A program made the position numbers and the translations under genes. From JAPUME01 sp027294185 (lineage in GTDB: Bacteria > Acidobacteriota > Terriglobia > UBA7540 > JAPUME01), in contig CAUVWZ020000001.1 in NCBI GenBank assembly GCA_963555835.3, forward strand, positions 1,054,001-1,118,000: 64,000 nucleotides of DNA, written 5' to 3'. The stretch's first letter is position 1. Each line of letters begins with the position of its first letter. Below the pieces are notes generated by a model, which was given only the letters and a program-made list of their open reading frames with translations, was not told the origin of the DNA and made no database searches. This document shows positions 18,985-28,046 of this stretch, one piece after another.

Positions 18985-19003
18985 GGGAGCCTTCGAGGCT
19001 CCC
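18985..19003. terminator. possible bidirectional terminator hairpin
   Basis: GGGAGCC (18985-18991) pairs with GGCTCCC (18997-19003) around a TTCGA loop, in the gap between convergent yggX and the ATP-grasp gene. The T-tract after it is weak, so factor-independent activity is uncertain. Confidence 0.4.
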
Positions 19004-19045
19004 AGACGCTCTGTCTTGTTTCTGGATTCCCGTGGGGCGGGGAAT

Positions 19046-20347
19046 TCACACTACCGGCAGGACGGTACTGATTCGAAACCGGAGCATTTTGTGCGCCCGA
19101 TGGAGGGATTCTTCGACCTCTGCCGGCGTATCCGCACGGGCGAAGATAAAGCCCAGGTAGCTGGCTCCCTCGGGGAGAGGAACCAGCATCTGCTGGGGCT
19201 TCGCGGTAATACGAATCTCCTCAACCCCCGGCGTTCGGCGCGCTTCTTCTTCCCCTTCCACTCCTTCATAGAGTCCTTCACGGGGGATGGGAATCATCAT
19301 CACGCCGGAAGCCGCGCGCTCCCGGTGAACTTCTGATAAGTCCTCGCCAAGAGCTTGCCGGATGATCAGCTCCTCAAGCGATAGTCCTCGCAATCCCTGC
19401 TCGAAGCGAAGCGAGCGGGCGCAAAGTCCGCCGATCGAACGGGCGGCCACCTCCAGAATCCAAACCCCTTCGGCATTCAATCGTACCTCGGCGTGGAGGG
19501 GGCCGTGCGAGAGGCCCAGCCCTTCTGAAGCCCGCTGGACGCCCTGGATAATCCGTTGCTGATCGTCCGGCCCCAGCCTTGAGGGAGTGACGTACAATGT
19601 TTCTTCGAAATAGGGACCTTCCAGCGGATCAGGCTTGTCAAACAGCGCCAGAACTTTCAGTCTGCCTTCCATGAGCATTCCCTCCAGGGCGTACTCGCGC
19701 CCGGCGATATACGTCTCCACCTGAAGGAACCGGCTCGTCTCCTCACGCAGGACCTGCACACCGCGCGAGAGGAGCAACGACTTAATCCTCTCAAAGGCCT
19801 CAACAAACTCCTGAGGGCTGTTGGCCCGAATCACTCCGCGGCTGCCCGATAGTGCCAGGGGCTTGAGCACGCATGGGAACTCGATCTCGGAGACAAACGC
19901 ACCAGGATTCTCATCGATGGAAAATCTTCGAAAGGAGGGGACCTTGAGACCAGCAGATTCGAGGAGGCGGCGAGCCTGATACTTATCCCGACAAGCTTCC
20001 ACCGCTTCAGGAGAATTGGTGGCCAATCCCAGTTGGCGACAAGCAAGCGCCGCAGTGGGCGTAGCCCGGTCACCGAGAGCTACCAGTGCGTCCATGGGAT
20101 GGCTTCGCGCATAGTCGACAACGCTGCGAGCCGATTCAGAGGGATTCTCAAATCGTAGAGCGAGGGCGCCGTCCTGCCAGGGGTCGTCAAGCTTATGGCA
20201 ACGGTCCGAGCCGAAGGCAACCTTCAGACCCAGCTTTTCCGCTGCCTCGACGAAGGCACGGGTCTGGTAGCCCGTGGTGGTACATAACAGGAGCAGCCGT
20301 TTCTGTTCTGTTTCCTGTAAACGCTGCTGGGGAATTTCGGAGTGCAT
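19046..20347 (-). CDS. ATP-grasp domain protein paired with CUAEP-tail radical SAM
   Basis: 433 aa from ATG 20347; upstream in-frame TTG 20389 or a GTG would add up to 14 residues, and no start has a clear Shine-Dalgarno. The fold is carboxylate-amine/thiol ligase: 'GDRATPTAALACRQLGL' ends the N-domain, 'VLKPLALSGSRGVIRA' is the nucleotide lid, 'GREYALEGML' and 'LHAEVRLNAEGVWILEVAAR' carry the metal-binding acids, and 'SIGGLCAR' follows as in BacD/carnosine-synthase-like ligases. It begins 44 bases after the extended end of the radical SAM gene on the same strand, so the two form a cassette. It probably ligates a carboxylate produced in the same pathway; the substrate is unknown. Confidence 0.85.
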   Translation of the reverse strand: MHSEIPQQRLQETEQKRLLLLCTTTGYQTRAFVEAAEKLGLKVAFGSDRCHKLDDPWQDGALALRFENPSESARSVVDYARSHPMDALVALGDRATPTAALACRQLGLATNSPEAVEACRDKYQARRLLESAGLKVPSFRRFSIDENPGAFVSEIEFPCVLKPLALSGSRGVIRANSPQEFVEAFERIKSLLLSRGVQVLREETSRFLQVETYIAGREYALEGMLMEGRLKVLALFDKPDPLEGPYFEETLYVTPSRLGPDDQQRIIQGVQRASEGLGLSHGPLHAEVRLNAEGVWILEVAARSIGGLCARSLRFEQGLRGLSLEELIIRQALGEDLSEVHRERAASGVMMIPIPREGLYEGVEGEEEARRTPGVEEIRITAKPQQMLVPLPEGASYLGFIFARADTPAEVEESLHRAHKMLRFRISTVLPVV

Positions 20348-20391
20348 CGTTTGGGCGGGATTCTTGCTTGCCCGTTCCACCTGTCTCAATT

Positions 20392-21813
20392 TCAGAAAAG
20401 AGCGACCTGCTCTTCGGTCGGCTCAGCTCAGCAATACCAGGGCTCATCCATATAGGGGATCGCCGCGCGGGGCAGTGGTACTTGCGACAGGCGAGGGTCA
20501 CGAAGATCCGTTCCGGCTTCCTCTCCGACGCGTTCCCAAATCGAAGTGAAGATTTTGCGCCGGCTCGCCCCCTCCGCCTCTCCCTCCTTGACCCGCTTCA
20601 AGACATCAGCCTGCAAACCGTCTACGCGCGGGTCGGGGTGCTGCCAGCGGTAGCTGAGGGCTGCCTGATCAAATCCCTGAACAAAGCTCCATGTCTCCGA
20701 AAGCTCGAGCAGCTTCGAGCCGGAGGGAATCAGGAGTCGAATCGCCAGCTGGATGGGGGCTACGTTTTCTACCAGATCAAGTTCGAGCAAATCCGAGAGA
20801 AGCTTCCCGTAGCCTTCAAGCGAGGTCCAGGGCGTGAACGCCACGAAAGTAGGGGCCAGAGTCAGCCTCGTCTGCCGGAAGCGGCGAACCACTTCAAAGA
20901 AATCTTCGCGCGTGTGATGTTTCGCCAGTAGTCCGAGAACGCGGTCATCGACCGACTCGACCGCGCTCGTAACAAACAGGCAACCCGTGTCGCGTAACGT
21001 GGGAAGATGCCGCGAATATTTCAGGAGGTGCTCAATCTTGATGGTGACATCGTAGGTGAGGTTCGGATGTTCCTCGTGCAGCTTTTCCACGATCGCAAGC
21101 GAATGACCGGGACCATTGAAGAAATCGGGGTCGCCGAAGGTGATGTGCTCGGCGCCGCCCGCAACCTGCCTCCGGATATCTTCCAGAACCACTTCGGGCT
21201 GAACGATTCGGAATTGTCCATTGTAAACAGGCACCACCGGACAGTGGCGACAAAGGTGCAGGCAGCCTCGGCTCGCCTCCGTGTAGCCGACCGTGCGGCG
21301 TTCTCCATCCTCGGTGCGCAAACGGGCGTAGTGGCCGAGCGGCAGGAGGCCTTCGCGCTCGGGCACCAGAAATTTCTGCTTTTGTAGTGAAATCGTCGGC
21401 TCGGTTTGCCCGCTCTCCTCCACCGGTCGGGTAGCGCGGCGGAGCCTGCGCATCAGGCCGACAAGACCTTCCTCGAACTCGCCGCCAAGCAGCGTTTGAA
21501 CACCAACCCCGCGAAGGTAGTCTGCATTCATCGGCGCATAGAGGCCATAGCAACAGAGGTGAGCTTCGGGATTGAGCGTCTTAATTCGCTCGATGGCCAC
21601 TACGGCGATGCGGGTGGCCGTGTGCATGGGGAGATAGAAGGCCACGAGGTCAGCCGAACGAATCGTTTCGGCCCGGAGCGATTGCTTCGACAAATCGAGG
21701 CAGGTGACCGTTGCGCCCTCCCGCCGCAACCAGGCGGCCGGGGAGGCTAACCCGAAAGGCTGGCGGCCCAGTTCATAGGTGGAAATTAAAACAACCTGTA
21801 GTGAGTTTCCCAT
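20392..21813 (-). CDS. CUAEP-tail B12-binding-like radical SAM selenoprotein (UGA 20428-20430 read as Sec)
   Basis: 473 aa if UGA is read as selenocysteine. The N-terminal 130 residues resemble a B12-binding Rossmann domain ('QVVLISTYELGRQPFGLASP') without a clear DxHxxG. The radical SAM core has CxxxCxxC at Cys184, Cys188 and Cys191. A conventional reading stops after 'PWYC', but the frame continues past TGA as 'AEPTEEQVALF' to a second TGA at 20392-20394, giving the tail Cys461-Sec462-Ala-Glu-Pro. I recall a radical SAM family named for CUAEP/CCAEP tails, so this fits a known but poorly understood group. A SECIS-like hairpin follows immediately. A tail Cys-Sec pair could act as a redox or metal-binding site. 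The ATP-grasp gene is the likely partner. Confidence 0.87.
20397..20415 (-). promoter_or_regulatory. bacterial SECIS-like hairpin of the radical SAM selenoprotein
   Basis: Reading the minus strand after TGA 20430-20428, AAGAGC (20414-20409) pairs with GCUCUU (20403-20398) and an outer G-U pair can add one more. The apical loop is AGGUC, with the GU 22-23 bases after the stop codon. That spacing, stem length and loop match the described bacterial SECIS pattern, and the loop resembles that of E. coli fdhF. Confidence 0.75.
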
Positions 21814-21893
21814 GGCTTTCGAATGCTGTAGTTTGACTTTGATCCTAGCACATTACCGAAGCATTATCCTCTCGGCGCCCGGCAGGCTCCCGG

Positions 21894-23219
21894 CTAATCT
21901 TCAAGACCGCCCAGAGGGAACGCAACCATTTCCCCGGGCCGAAGCGACAACGGAGTGGAGTTTCTCAGCAGATTTCGTCCCGGACGGTACTCTGAGTCGA
22001 GCAGAAAAACCTTTTGCACTTCTTGCAGGTCGCATTTTCCGTCGTCCCTTGCGCCGCCCGCATCCACCGCCCGCAAATCAAGACATTGAAAAGCGATAAG
22101 CTCAATGTCCTCCTCCGCCGTGCCGGGAGGAAGCTCGACTGTAGTGCGAGACCATCCGTTGCGCGAGATGGCAAACTCATCCCGTCCTTTATGCGAACTG
22201 TGCCAACGGCTTTGTCCCTTGAGCTTTACCCAGGCCGTCGAGCCGCTGTTTCGATGATCGGCGCGCAACTCCACATAGAGATACTGGCGGGGATCACTCA
22301 CCGCAGGTCCGTTGCGTATGCCATAAGGCCGTAACTTCCCTTCGCGTTCCAGTTCCTGAGCCATAATCCGGTAAGTCCAGGGAAACCGGTCCATCAACTC
22401 TTCGCGCGAATTCCCATCCAGATCGGCCCCCACCGGGGCGAGGTGGAACTGAAGCGGAGAAAAGCCGGTATCCACAAACATATTGTTCCGTGTCGCAATA
22501 AGGAGGTACGGGTGACGGGCCATCCGCCGCCCTCGGAAGGTCGCCTCCTTGTGCGAGGGTCCCTGAAACAACTCTTCTTGCACGTCGCCGTGGGAGTCCA
22601 GCCTCACGCGGTAAACGTATTCAATGTCAGTGGCACGGCCCCAGCGTGCCATCAGGGCATCCGTAGGGGTACCCCCATCCTCGTTACTGAAGATGACACT
22701 GTATTGAAGAACCTCACCCTCAGGGCTTGAATCCTGCTCGTACCATATCAGCAGGGGAACATCCGAGAAACGGCCCAGTGTATCGGCACGGGCGTAGAGA
22801 ATAGGCGCATGCGCCAGAGCGCGATAGCCGGGGGCGTCGGCCGCCACAACCCGAGCGCGGATCTCGTCGACGCGCAAACCGGCGCGCGGAGCGGACCAGC
22901 GTGAATTCTGCACGACCCGCACCCCATGGGTTCCTGCTTCCAATGGCCCCAGAAAAACGCGGTACGTCCAGGGCCGAGATCCCTGGAAAAGGATCAAATC
23001 CTGATTGTAGCGACCATCCACATAAACGGTTGCAACAGCGGCTTCCGCACCCGACCGCTCCCAGGATGTGCTGGGAGCCAAAGCTGTGATTTCTGCGATC
23101 ACCTCGCCCGGCGTATCCAGCTCAAAGCGGAGTTCCCGGCTCTCAGCATAGAGTCGGACCCCGCAAGAAAGGAGTAGAAACAGGTAGAGGAGGGGACGGT
23201 ATCGGTTACTGGAAGGCAT
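21894..23219 (-). CDS. exported protein of unknown function
   Basis: 441 aa from ATG 23219, chosen because it gives a signal peptide (RPLLYLFLLLSCGVRLYAES) and GAGG lies upstream; the frame continues to 23525 without coding character. The mature part is beta-rich: an early segment ('YVDGRYNQDLILFQGSRPW', 'GTHGVRVVQNSRWS') looks like a jelly-roll or carbohydrate-binding fold. A later segment has 'APVGADLDGNSREELMDRFP', an EF-hand-like Asp loop. Its downstream part ends close to the radical SAM start but on the same strand. The family was not recognised; an extracellular polysaccharide-related role is a guess. Confidence 0.7.
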   Translation of the reverse strand: MPSSNRYRPLLYLFLLLSCGVRLYAESRELRFELDTPGEVIAEITALAPSTSWERSGAEAAVATVYVDGRYNQDLILFQGSRPWTYRVFLGPLEAGTHGVRVVQNSRWSAPRAGLRVDEIRARVVAADAPGYRALAHAPILYARADTLGRFSDVPLLIWYEQDSSPEGEVLQYSVIFSNEDGGTPTDALMARWGRATDIEYVYRVRLDSHGDVQEELFQGPSHKEATFRGRRMARHPYLLIATRNNMFVDTGFSPLQFHLAPVGADLDGNSREELMDRFPWTYRIMAQELEREGKLRPYGIRNGPAVSDPRQYLYVELRADHRNSGSTAWVKLKGQSRWHSSHKGRDEFAISRNGWSRTTVELPPGTAEEDIELIAFQCLDLRAVDAGGARDDGKCDLQEVQKVFLLDSEYRPGRNLLRNSTPLSLRPGEMVAFPLGGLED

Positions 23220-23416
23220 TCTATCGCCTCGTGGGCCGGTGGGCATCCAGGGCCGATGTGCACGCCTTGCCCCGGGAGCATTTACCCCTGGAACTGCGCA
23301 GTGGCTGACTGGTCTGGTATTTCCCGGAATACTGCCTACTCTCACCACCGCTGCTGGAATCTCTCCTGCCGCGCGGCGGTGCGGCGGTGTGGCGATGCGG
23401 CGGTGTATTAAGGGCT

Positions 23417-25711
23417 TTAAGGCCGGGAGGGGCGGCTCCCCACAGTCTGGGGCGTCGCGCCCCAGAGCAGTTCGGCCACCACGGCCGGGTCGCTGGTCGG
23501 CAGTTGACAGGTGTAATTCTCGCAAACATAGGCGGTGGCTTTTCCCTTGAGCGGCGTCATCGTCGAGATGACCGGAAGCAACCGCGACAATTCCTTCTGG
23601 CCCTCGGCTCCGTCGGCCAACAGAAGAATCTTATTGGGAAGGAAACGCCCGTGGACGACCTTGAGCATGGCCTTCGTATCGTCGCCACCCGCGGTCCCGG
23701 CCAGGATAATTTGCTTGGGCTTGGACAGGTAGTAGTCCAGCGCGGCCAGCATCTGCGGCATGGCCTGTGGAAACGATTTGAGCCGCGAGGAAAAGACAGC
23801 AATACCCTTTTCGGCTTTCTGCCGCCACTCGTCGTTGTCCGTTATCTGAGCCAGCCGCAACAGGTTCAGCACGCTGATGGAATTGGCGCTCGGCTCGGCG
23901 CCGTCGTAGTCCTCCTTCATCCGCAGGAGGATGGAAGGGTCCTGGCCCGTTCCGCTGTAAAACCCTCCGTCTTTCGGGTCCCAGAATAGCTCCAGTTGCT
24001 TCTCTTGCAGGCTCATAGCCGACTGGAGCCAGTGAATCTCGAAGGACGCCTCGTAGAGATCCAACAACCCCTGAATGAAGAATGCGTAGTCTTCCGCCGC
24101 GGCCTCAAAGGCGGCCTCGCCGTCCCGGAACCGCCGCTGGAGCCGGCCGGAGGACGGGTTGTGGAGCTTCTCCAGAATCATCGAGCCGGCCCGGCGGGCG
24201 GCTTCGAGGTACCGGGCCTCGCCCAGAACCTGCGACCCGCGCGCCAATGCTGAAATCATCAAGCCGTTCCAGCCGGCAAGAACCTTGTCGTCGAGATGAG
24301 GCCGGGTACGCGACCCTCGGACCTCGAAGAGTTTCTTCCGTGCCGCCGAGAGAATCTGATCCGCTTCCTCGGTCGACTTTCCCGCGCTGCGAGCCGTCTC
24401 TTCGAGCGAGTGGGCAACGTAAAGGATGTTCTTACCCTGAAACTCCTCGTGCGGGTCGGCCAGTACGTTTCCTGCCGAACTTACGCCATAGTGCGAAATG
24501 AAAAGCTTCGCACCCTCTTCTCCAACGATCTCTTCAATCTCTTTCTGGGTCCAGACGTAGAAAACTCCTTCGCCCTTCTCCTCCGGATGGGATGGGTCGA
24601 TCACGCTGTCGGCATCCTCGGCGGAGTAGAAACCGCCCTCGGAGTGGGTCATATCGCGAAGGACATAGTCCAGCACGTCGCGTGCGACGCCGGCGTAAAC
24701 CTCTTCCTGCGTAATCTGGTACGCCTCGAGGTAGGAGACCGCCAATTGGCCCTGGTCGTAAAGCATTTTTTCAAAGTGAGGCACGTGCCAGCGGGCATCC
24801 ACCGAGTAACGGTGAAACCCGCCGCCGATATGATCGTACATCCCTCCCTTGGCCATCTCCCGGAGAGTATGGAGCGTCATCTGAAGAGCTGATTCGTTGC
24901 CCGTTCGCGCGTGATAGCGAAGCAGGAAATTGAAATTCACCGGCCGGGGAAACTTCGGCGCGCCTCCGAATCCGCCGAGGCGTGTGTCATAACTCTGCCG
25001 GAAATAGCCGAAGCCCCCGTCGAGAAGGGAAACGGACAGCTCTTCGATTTCCCCCGAGGTCTCGATCTGGGCGCGGAGGGCGTTGATGTTCTGGGCCGCC
25101 ATGTTCATTAGATTTTCCCGGTCTTTCTTCCAGGCCTCGCCAATTCGAAGCAGAATATCTTTGAATCCGGGCATTCCCATGCGCGATTCCGGCGGATAGT
25201 AGGTGCCTCCGAAAAAGGGTTGGAGCGTCGGGTCCAGGAACACCGACATGGGCCAGCCACCGCTGCCGGTCGAAACCTGAACGAAGGTCATGTACACGCG
25301 ATCGACGTTCGGGAGCTCCTCCCGGTCCACCTTGATCGACACAAAATGCTCGTTCATGATGGCGGCAATCTCTTCCTTCTCAAACGATTCCCGCTCCATC
25401 ACATGGCACCAATGGCAGGTGGAGTATCCGATGGAGAGGAAAATCGGTTTCTCTTCCTCGCGGGCCTTCTGGAAAGCCTCCTCGCCCCAGGAGTACCAGT
25501 CGACCGGATTACAGGCATGCTGAAGCAGATAGGGGCTCTTCTCGCGGGCCAGCCGGTTCGGGCTCTGACCCTCGGCGCACAGGGCGCCCTCGACTTCAAT
25601 TTCTTTGGAATTGCCGTTTGACATACTCCACCACCCGAAAGGCAATACTGCCAGCGCCAGAATAAAAACAGTCCCAGATAATAATTTACGTGGATTTTTG
25701 AGAGTTTTCAC
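23417..25711 (-). CDS. DUF255 thioredoxin-domain protein (SSP411/YyaL family)
   Basis: 764 aa. An N-terminal hydrophobic segment (LLSGTVFILALAVLPFGWW) suggests export or membrane anchoring. Residues about 50-170 are the thioredoxin-like DUF255 domain, with the invariant 'SPYLLQHACNPVDWYSWGEE' and the redox motif 'STCHWCHVM'. The remaining 500 residues form the (alpha/alpha)-toroid typical of the family, with 'HFEKMLYDQ' and 'DDKVLAGWNGLMISALAR'. Family members (human SPATA20) are of uncertain function, perhaps redox-linked epimerase-like enzymes. Most relatives are cytosolic, so the signal-like start is notable. The gene stands alone. Confidence 0.9.
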   Translation of the reverse strand: MKTLKNPRKLLSGTVFILALAVLPFGWWSMSNGNSKEIEVEGALCAEGQSPNRLAREKSPYLLQHACNPVDWYSWGEEAFQKAREEEKPIFLSIGYSTCHWCHVMERESFEKEEIAAIMNEHFVSIKVDREELPNVDRVYMTFVQVSTGSGGWPMSVFLDPTLQPFFGGTYYPPESRMGMPGFKDILLRIGEAWKKDRENLMNMAAQNINALRAQIETSGEIEELSVSLLDGGFGYFRQSYDTRLGGFGGAPKFPRPVNFNFLLRYHARTGNESALQMTLHTLREMAKGGMYDHIGGGFHRYSVDARWHVPHFEKMLYDQGQLAVSYLEAYQITQEEVYAGVARDVLDYVLRDMTHSEGGFYSAEDADSVIDPSHPEEKGEGVFYVWTQKEIEEIVGEEGAKLFISHYGVSSAGNVLADPHEEFQGKNILYVAHSLEETARSAGKSTEEADQILSAARKKLFEVRGSRTRPHLDDKVLAGWNGLMISALARGSQVLGEARYLEAARRAGSMILEKLHNPSSGRLQRRFRDGEAAFEAAAEDYAFFIQGLLDLYEASFEIHWLQSAMSLQEKQLELFWDPKDGGFYSGTGQDPSILLRMKEDYDGAEPSANSISVLNLLRLAQITDNDEWRQKAEKGIAVFSSRLKSFPQAMPQMLAALDYYLSKPKQIILAGTAGGDDTKAMLKVVHGRFLPNKILLLADGAEGQKELSRLLPVISTMTPLKGKATAYVCENYTCQLPTSDPAVVAELLWGATPQTVGSRPSRP

Positions 25712-25958
25712 GTCCAGCCCTGCCGACTCTAATCATCGCTTGGCAAAGAAACGAGTGTCAAGCCAATTCGCGTGAGCGGCGGCCCCGTGGGGCGGAATGA
25801 GAAGATCAGCCTACGGAAGCACCCTCCGCCGGGGTCGAGAGGCATCCGGAAGGCCGAGCCAGGCGCGACGCAGGGCCCGGACAACTTTCCTTCCCACAGA
25901 TCAAGCCAATCGCCTAGAATGAATCCCTCAAACCTTTCCCCAAACACGGAGGTGTCTT

Positions 25959-26360
25959 ATGGCAGGAGTTATCCCGGAAGCTTTTCTTGACCTTTTCCAG
26001 AAAAAGGCCTTTGCTCACCTGGCAACGCTGATGCCGGACGGCACACCGCAGGTCACACCCGTCTGGTGCGAGTTCGAAAACGATCATGTCGTGGTGAATT
26101 CAGCCAAAGGGCGGCGCAAGGATAAGAACATGCGTGAACGGCCCAGCGTATCCCTCTCGATTCAAGACCCGGACAACCCCTACCGTTACCTGGAGGTTCG
26201 GGGGAAAGTCGTCGAGGTTACAGAAGATGGCGCGAGCAAGCAACTCGACCGCCTCGCGAAAAAGTACCTGGGCCTGGACAACTACCCTTATCACCAGCCC
26301 GGCGACGTGCGGGTCATCTACAGGATTCGTCCCGAGCGCATCACATCGATGAGTAACTGA
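25959..26360 (+). CDS. PPOX-class F420-dependent oxidoreductase
   Basis: 133 aa split-barrel flavin/deazaflavin reductase. 'FAHLATLMPDGTPQVTPVWCEF' and 'GRRKDKNMRERPSVSLSIQDP' are hallmarks of the F420-dependent PPOX class, followed by 'YRYLEVRGKV'. These enzymes bind F420H2 and reduce varied small molecules. GGAGGTG lies a few bases before the ATG. It sits 1.7 kb before cofG, outside the biosynthetic operons but in the same region, which supports F420 as the cofactor. The natural substrate is unknown. Confidence 0.87.
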   Translation: MAGVIPEAFLDLFQKKAFAHLATLMPDGTPQVTPVWCEFENDHVVVNSAKGRRKDKNMRERPSVSLSIQDPDNPYRYLEVRGKVVEVTEDGASKQLDRLAKKYLGLDNYPYHQPGDVRVIYRIRPERITSMSN

Positions 26361-26429
26361 GCAAGGAATTCGTTAAGAGCGAATCCGAATGCTCATTTCG
26401 CTGGAGCGGGGAACCTGGCGGGCACAGGC

Positions 26430-27773
26430 TCACTCCTTGGCCAGCGAATAGCGGCGGATCTCCTCGTCGTTTCGTATGATGAGGTGCCGGTTGGCATAGG
26501 CCGGGTGAGACCAGTTCACGAGACCCAGCTCCCGTCTGGTCCCGACGCGAGTGGTCGGCTTGATCAACTGCGTACGGCTGATTTCCTGATACCCCTCAGG
26601 CGAGAGCTTGGCGAGAATCAACTCCCCCCGATCGTTGTTGATGAAGTAACGGTCTTCGTGCCGGACGATCAGGCCAGCCGCCCAGCGCGCTTTTTCCCTG
26701 GTAACTTCCTGCGTTTCCCACACTCGCTCCCCCGTGCGGGCATCCAGGCAACGGAACTGCCCGTAGCTGCCGATTCCGTAGATGTAATCGCCCTGCATCA
26801 CCGGCGTCGCAATCAGAGAGTGGAGACCGTCGCTACTGACCTCGCTCGCACTCTTGCCTTTCCAAACCAGTTCTGCGGCGGGCCGATTCGCATGGAGCTT
26901 CAATAGGTGAGAGCCATTGTAAAAAGCCGAGACCAGAAGCCGATTCCGGCTGAAGACCGGGGTGGCAATCGTCAGGCCGCTTTTTATCTTGAAGGGGTGC
27001 TCCCAGTAGACTTTTCCCGTCCCGGGGTCGAGCGAGGTCACAGCCTTGGGATGCCAGATGATCACCTGCCGCTTCCCGCCTGCCTCGATCAAAATAGGAG
27101 GATTGTAGCCGGGCTCGGAATCTGAACGGATTGCCCGCCAGAGCTCCTTTCCCGTCCTCTTGTCGAAAGCCACCACCTTGGCGTCTGGCTCGCCTCCGAC
27201 CAGGCAAATCAACCGATTCCCGTCGACGAGCGGCGCCCCGACCATCCCCCAGACCGGGACCTCGATGCCGTAATCTTTAACGTAATCCTTCTTCCAGATC
27301 ACCTTTCCCGTCCTGGTGTTCAGGCACAGGAGCATTCCCCTCATGCCCAGCACATAAACGCGGTCCCCGTCGACGGTCGGTGTGGCGCGAGGGCCGTAGG
27401 CGTAATCGAGTCCCGCGTAGTCCACCGGCCACTCGCGGGTCCAGACGATTTTTCCCGTGCCTTCGTTCAGGCACAGGGCTCGCTCGATCCCCCTTCGCGG
27501 TCCGGTTTCGCTAAAGTCGGTCACAAAAACCAGCCCGTTCGAGACCGCCGGGCCGGCATATCCCCCACCGATGGGTGTCCGCCATTTGAGCTTCAACCCA
27601 TCCGCCGGAAAGGTGTCCACAATCCCGGTTTCTCTCCACACGCCGCCCCGGCCCTTGCCGCGCCATTCGGGCCAGTCTTCGGCCCGGAGACTCCAGGCGC
27701 CCGCAAGCGCCGCTAGAGCGATAAGCGTAATCGCCGATGGAAATCGAACTGGGCTAGTGAACTTGGAAAACAC
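26430..27773 (-). CDS. exported PQQ-like beta-propeller repeat protein
   Basis: 447 aa from GTG 27773, with AAGGAGG nine bases upstream. Signal peptide 'AITLIALAALAGAWSLRAE' then 'DWPEWRGKGRGGVW', typical of the PQQ-like propeller proteins of Planctomycetes and Acidobacteria. Repeats contain 'CLNEGTGKIVWTREW', 'CLNTRTGKVIWKKDY' and 'CLDARTGERVWETQ', giving six to eight blades. No catalytic residues of PQQ alcohol dehydrogenases are evident, so it is probably a binding or scaffold propeller, BamB-like in fold. It is convergent with the PPOX gene. Confidence 0.85.
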   Translation of the reverse strand: MFSKFTSPVRFPSAITLIALAALAGAWSLRAEDWPEWRGKGRGGVWRETGIVDTFPADGLKLKWRTPIGGGYAGPAVSNGLVFVTDFSETGPRRGIERALCLNEGTGKIVWTREWPVDYAGLDYAYGPRATPTVDGDRVYVLGMRGMLLCLNTRTGKVIWKKDYVKDYGIEVPVWGMVGAPLVDGNRLICLVGGEPDAKVVAFDKRTGKELWRAIRSDSEPGYNPPILIEAGGKRQVIIWHPKAVTSLDPGTGKVYWEHPFKIKSGLTIATPVFSRNRLLVSAFYNGSHLLKLHANRPAAELVWKGKSASEVSSDGLHSLIATPVMQGDYIYGIGSYGQFRCLDARTGERVWETQEVTREKARWAAGLIVRHEDRYFINNDRGELILAKLSPEGYQEISRTQLIKPTTRVGTRRELGLVNWSHPAYANRHLIIRNDEEIRRYSLAKE

Positions 27774-28046
27774 GCGGGAATACCTCCTTGCTAGAGTAAG
27801 AATAATCTTGTAGCTTTCCGGTACCTGCCACCCGTCGAGCGCTATCCGCCAGACTGCACGCCGAACAGATACAGCATAAATTTTGGACGACGCCCCTCTT
27901 GCTTCAAGTTTCCGATTGTAATCCGATTGTGCCGTCTCGGCCAGCCTTTCTCCCGCACCCGCTCCACGTGGAATCTAACACTCCACCCGCAACCGATCAG
28001 GTTTCTCTGCTTGACCTCAAGGTTGGGTTAGGGGCAAAGTGGTCCT

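Noticed and set aside
23381..23412. CRISPR-like or tandem repeat array at the GCGGCGGTG units
   Set aside because: Units are short, irregular and without spacers of constant length.
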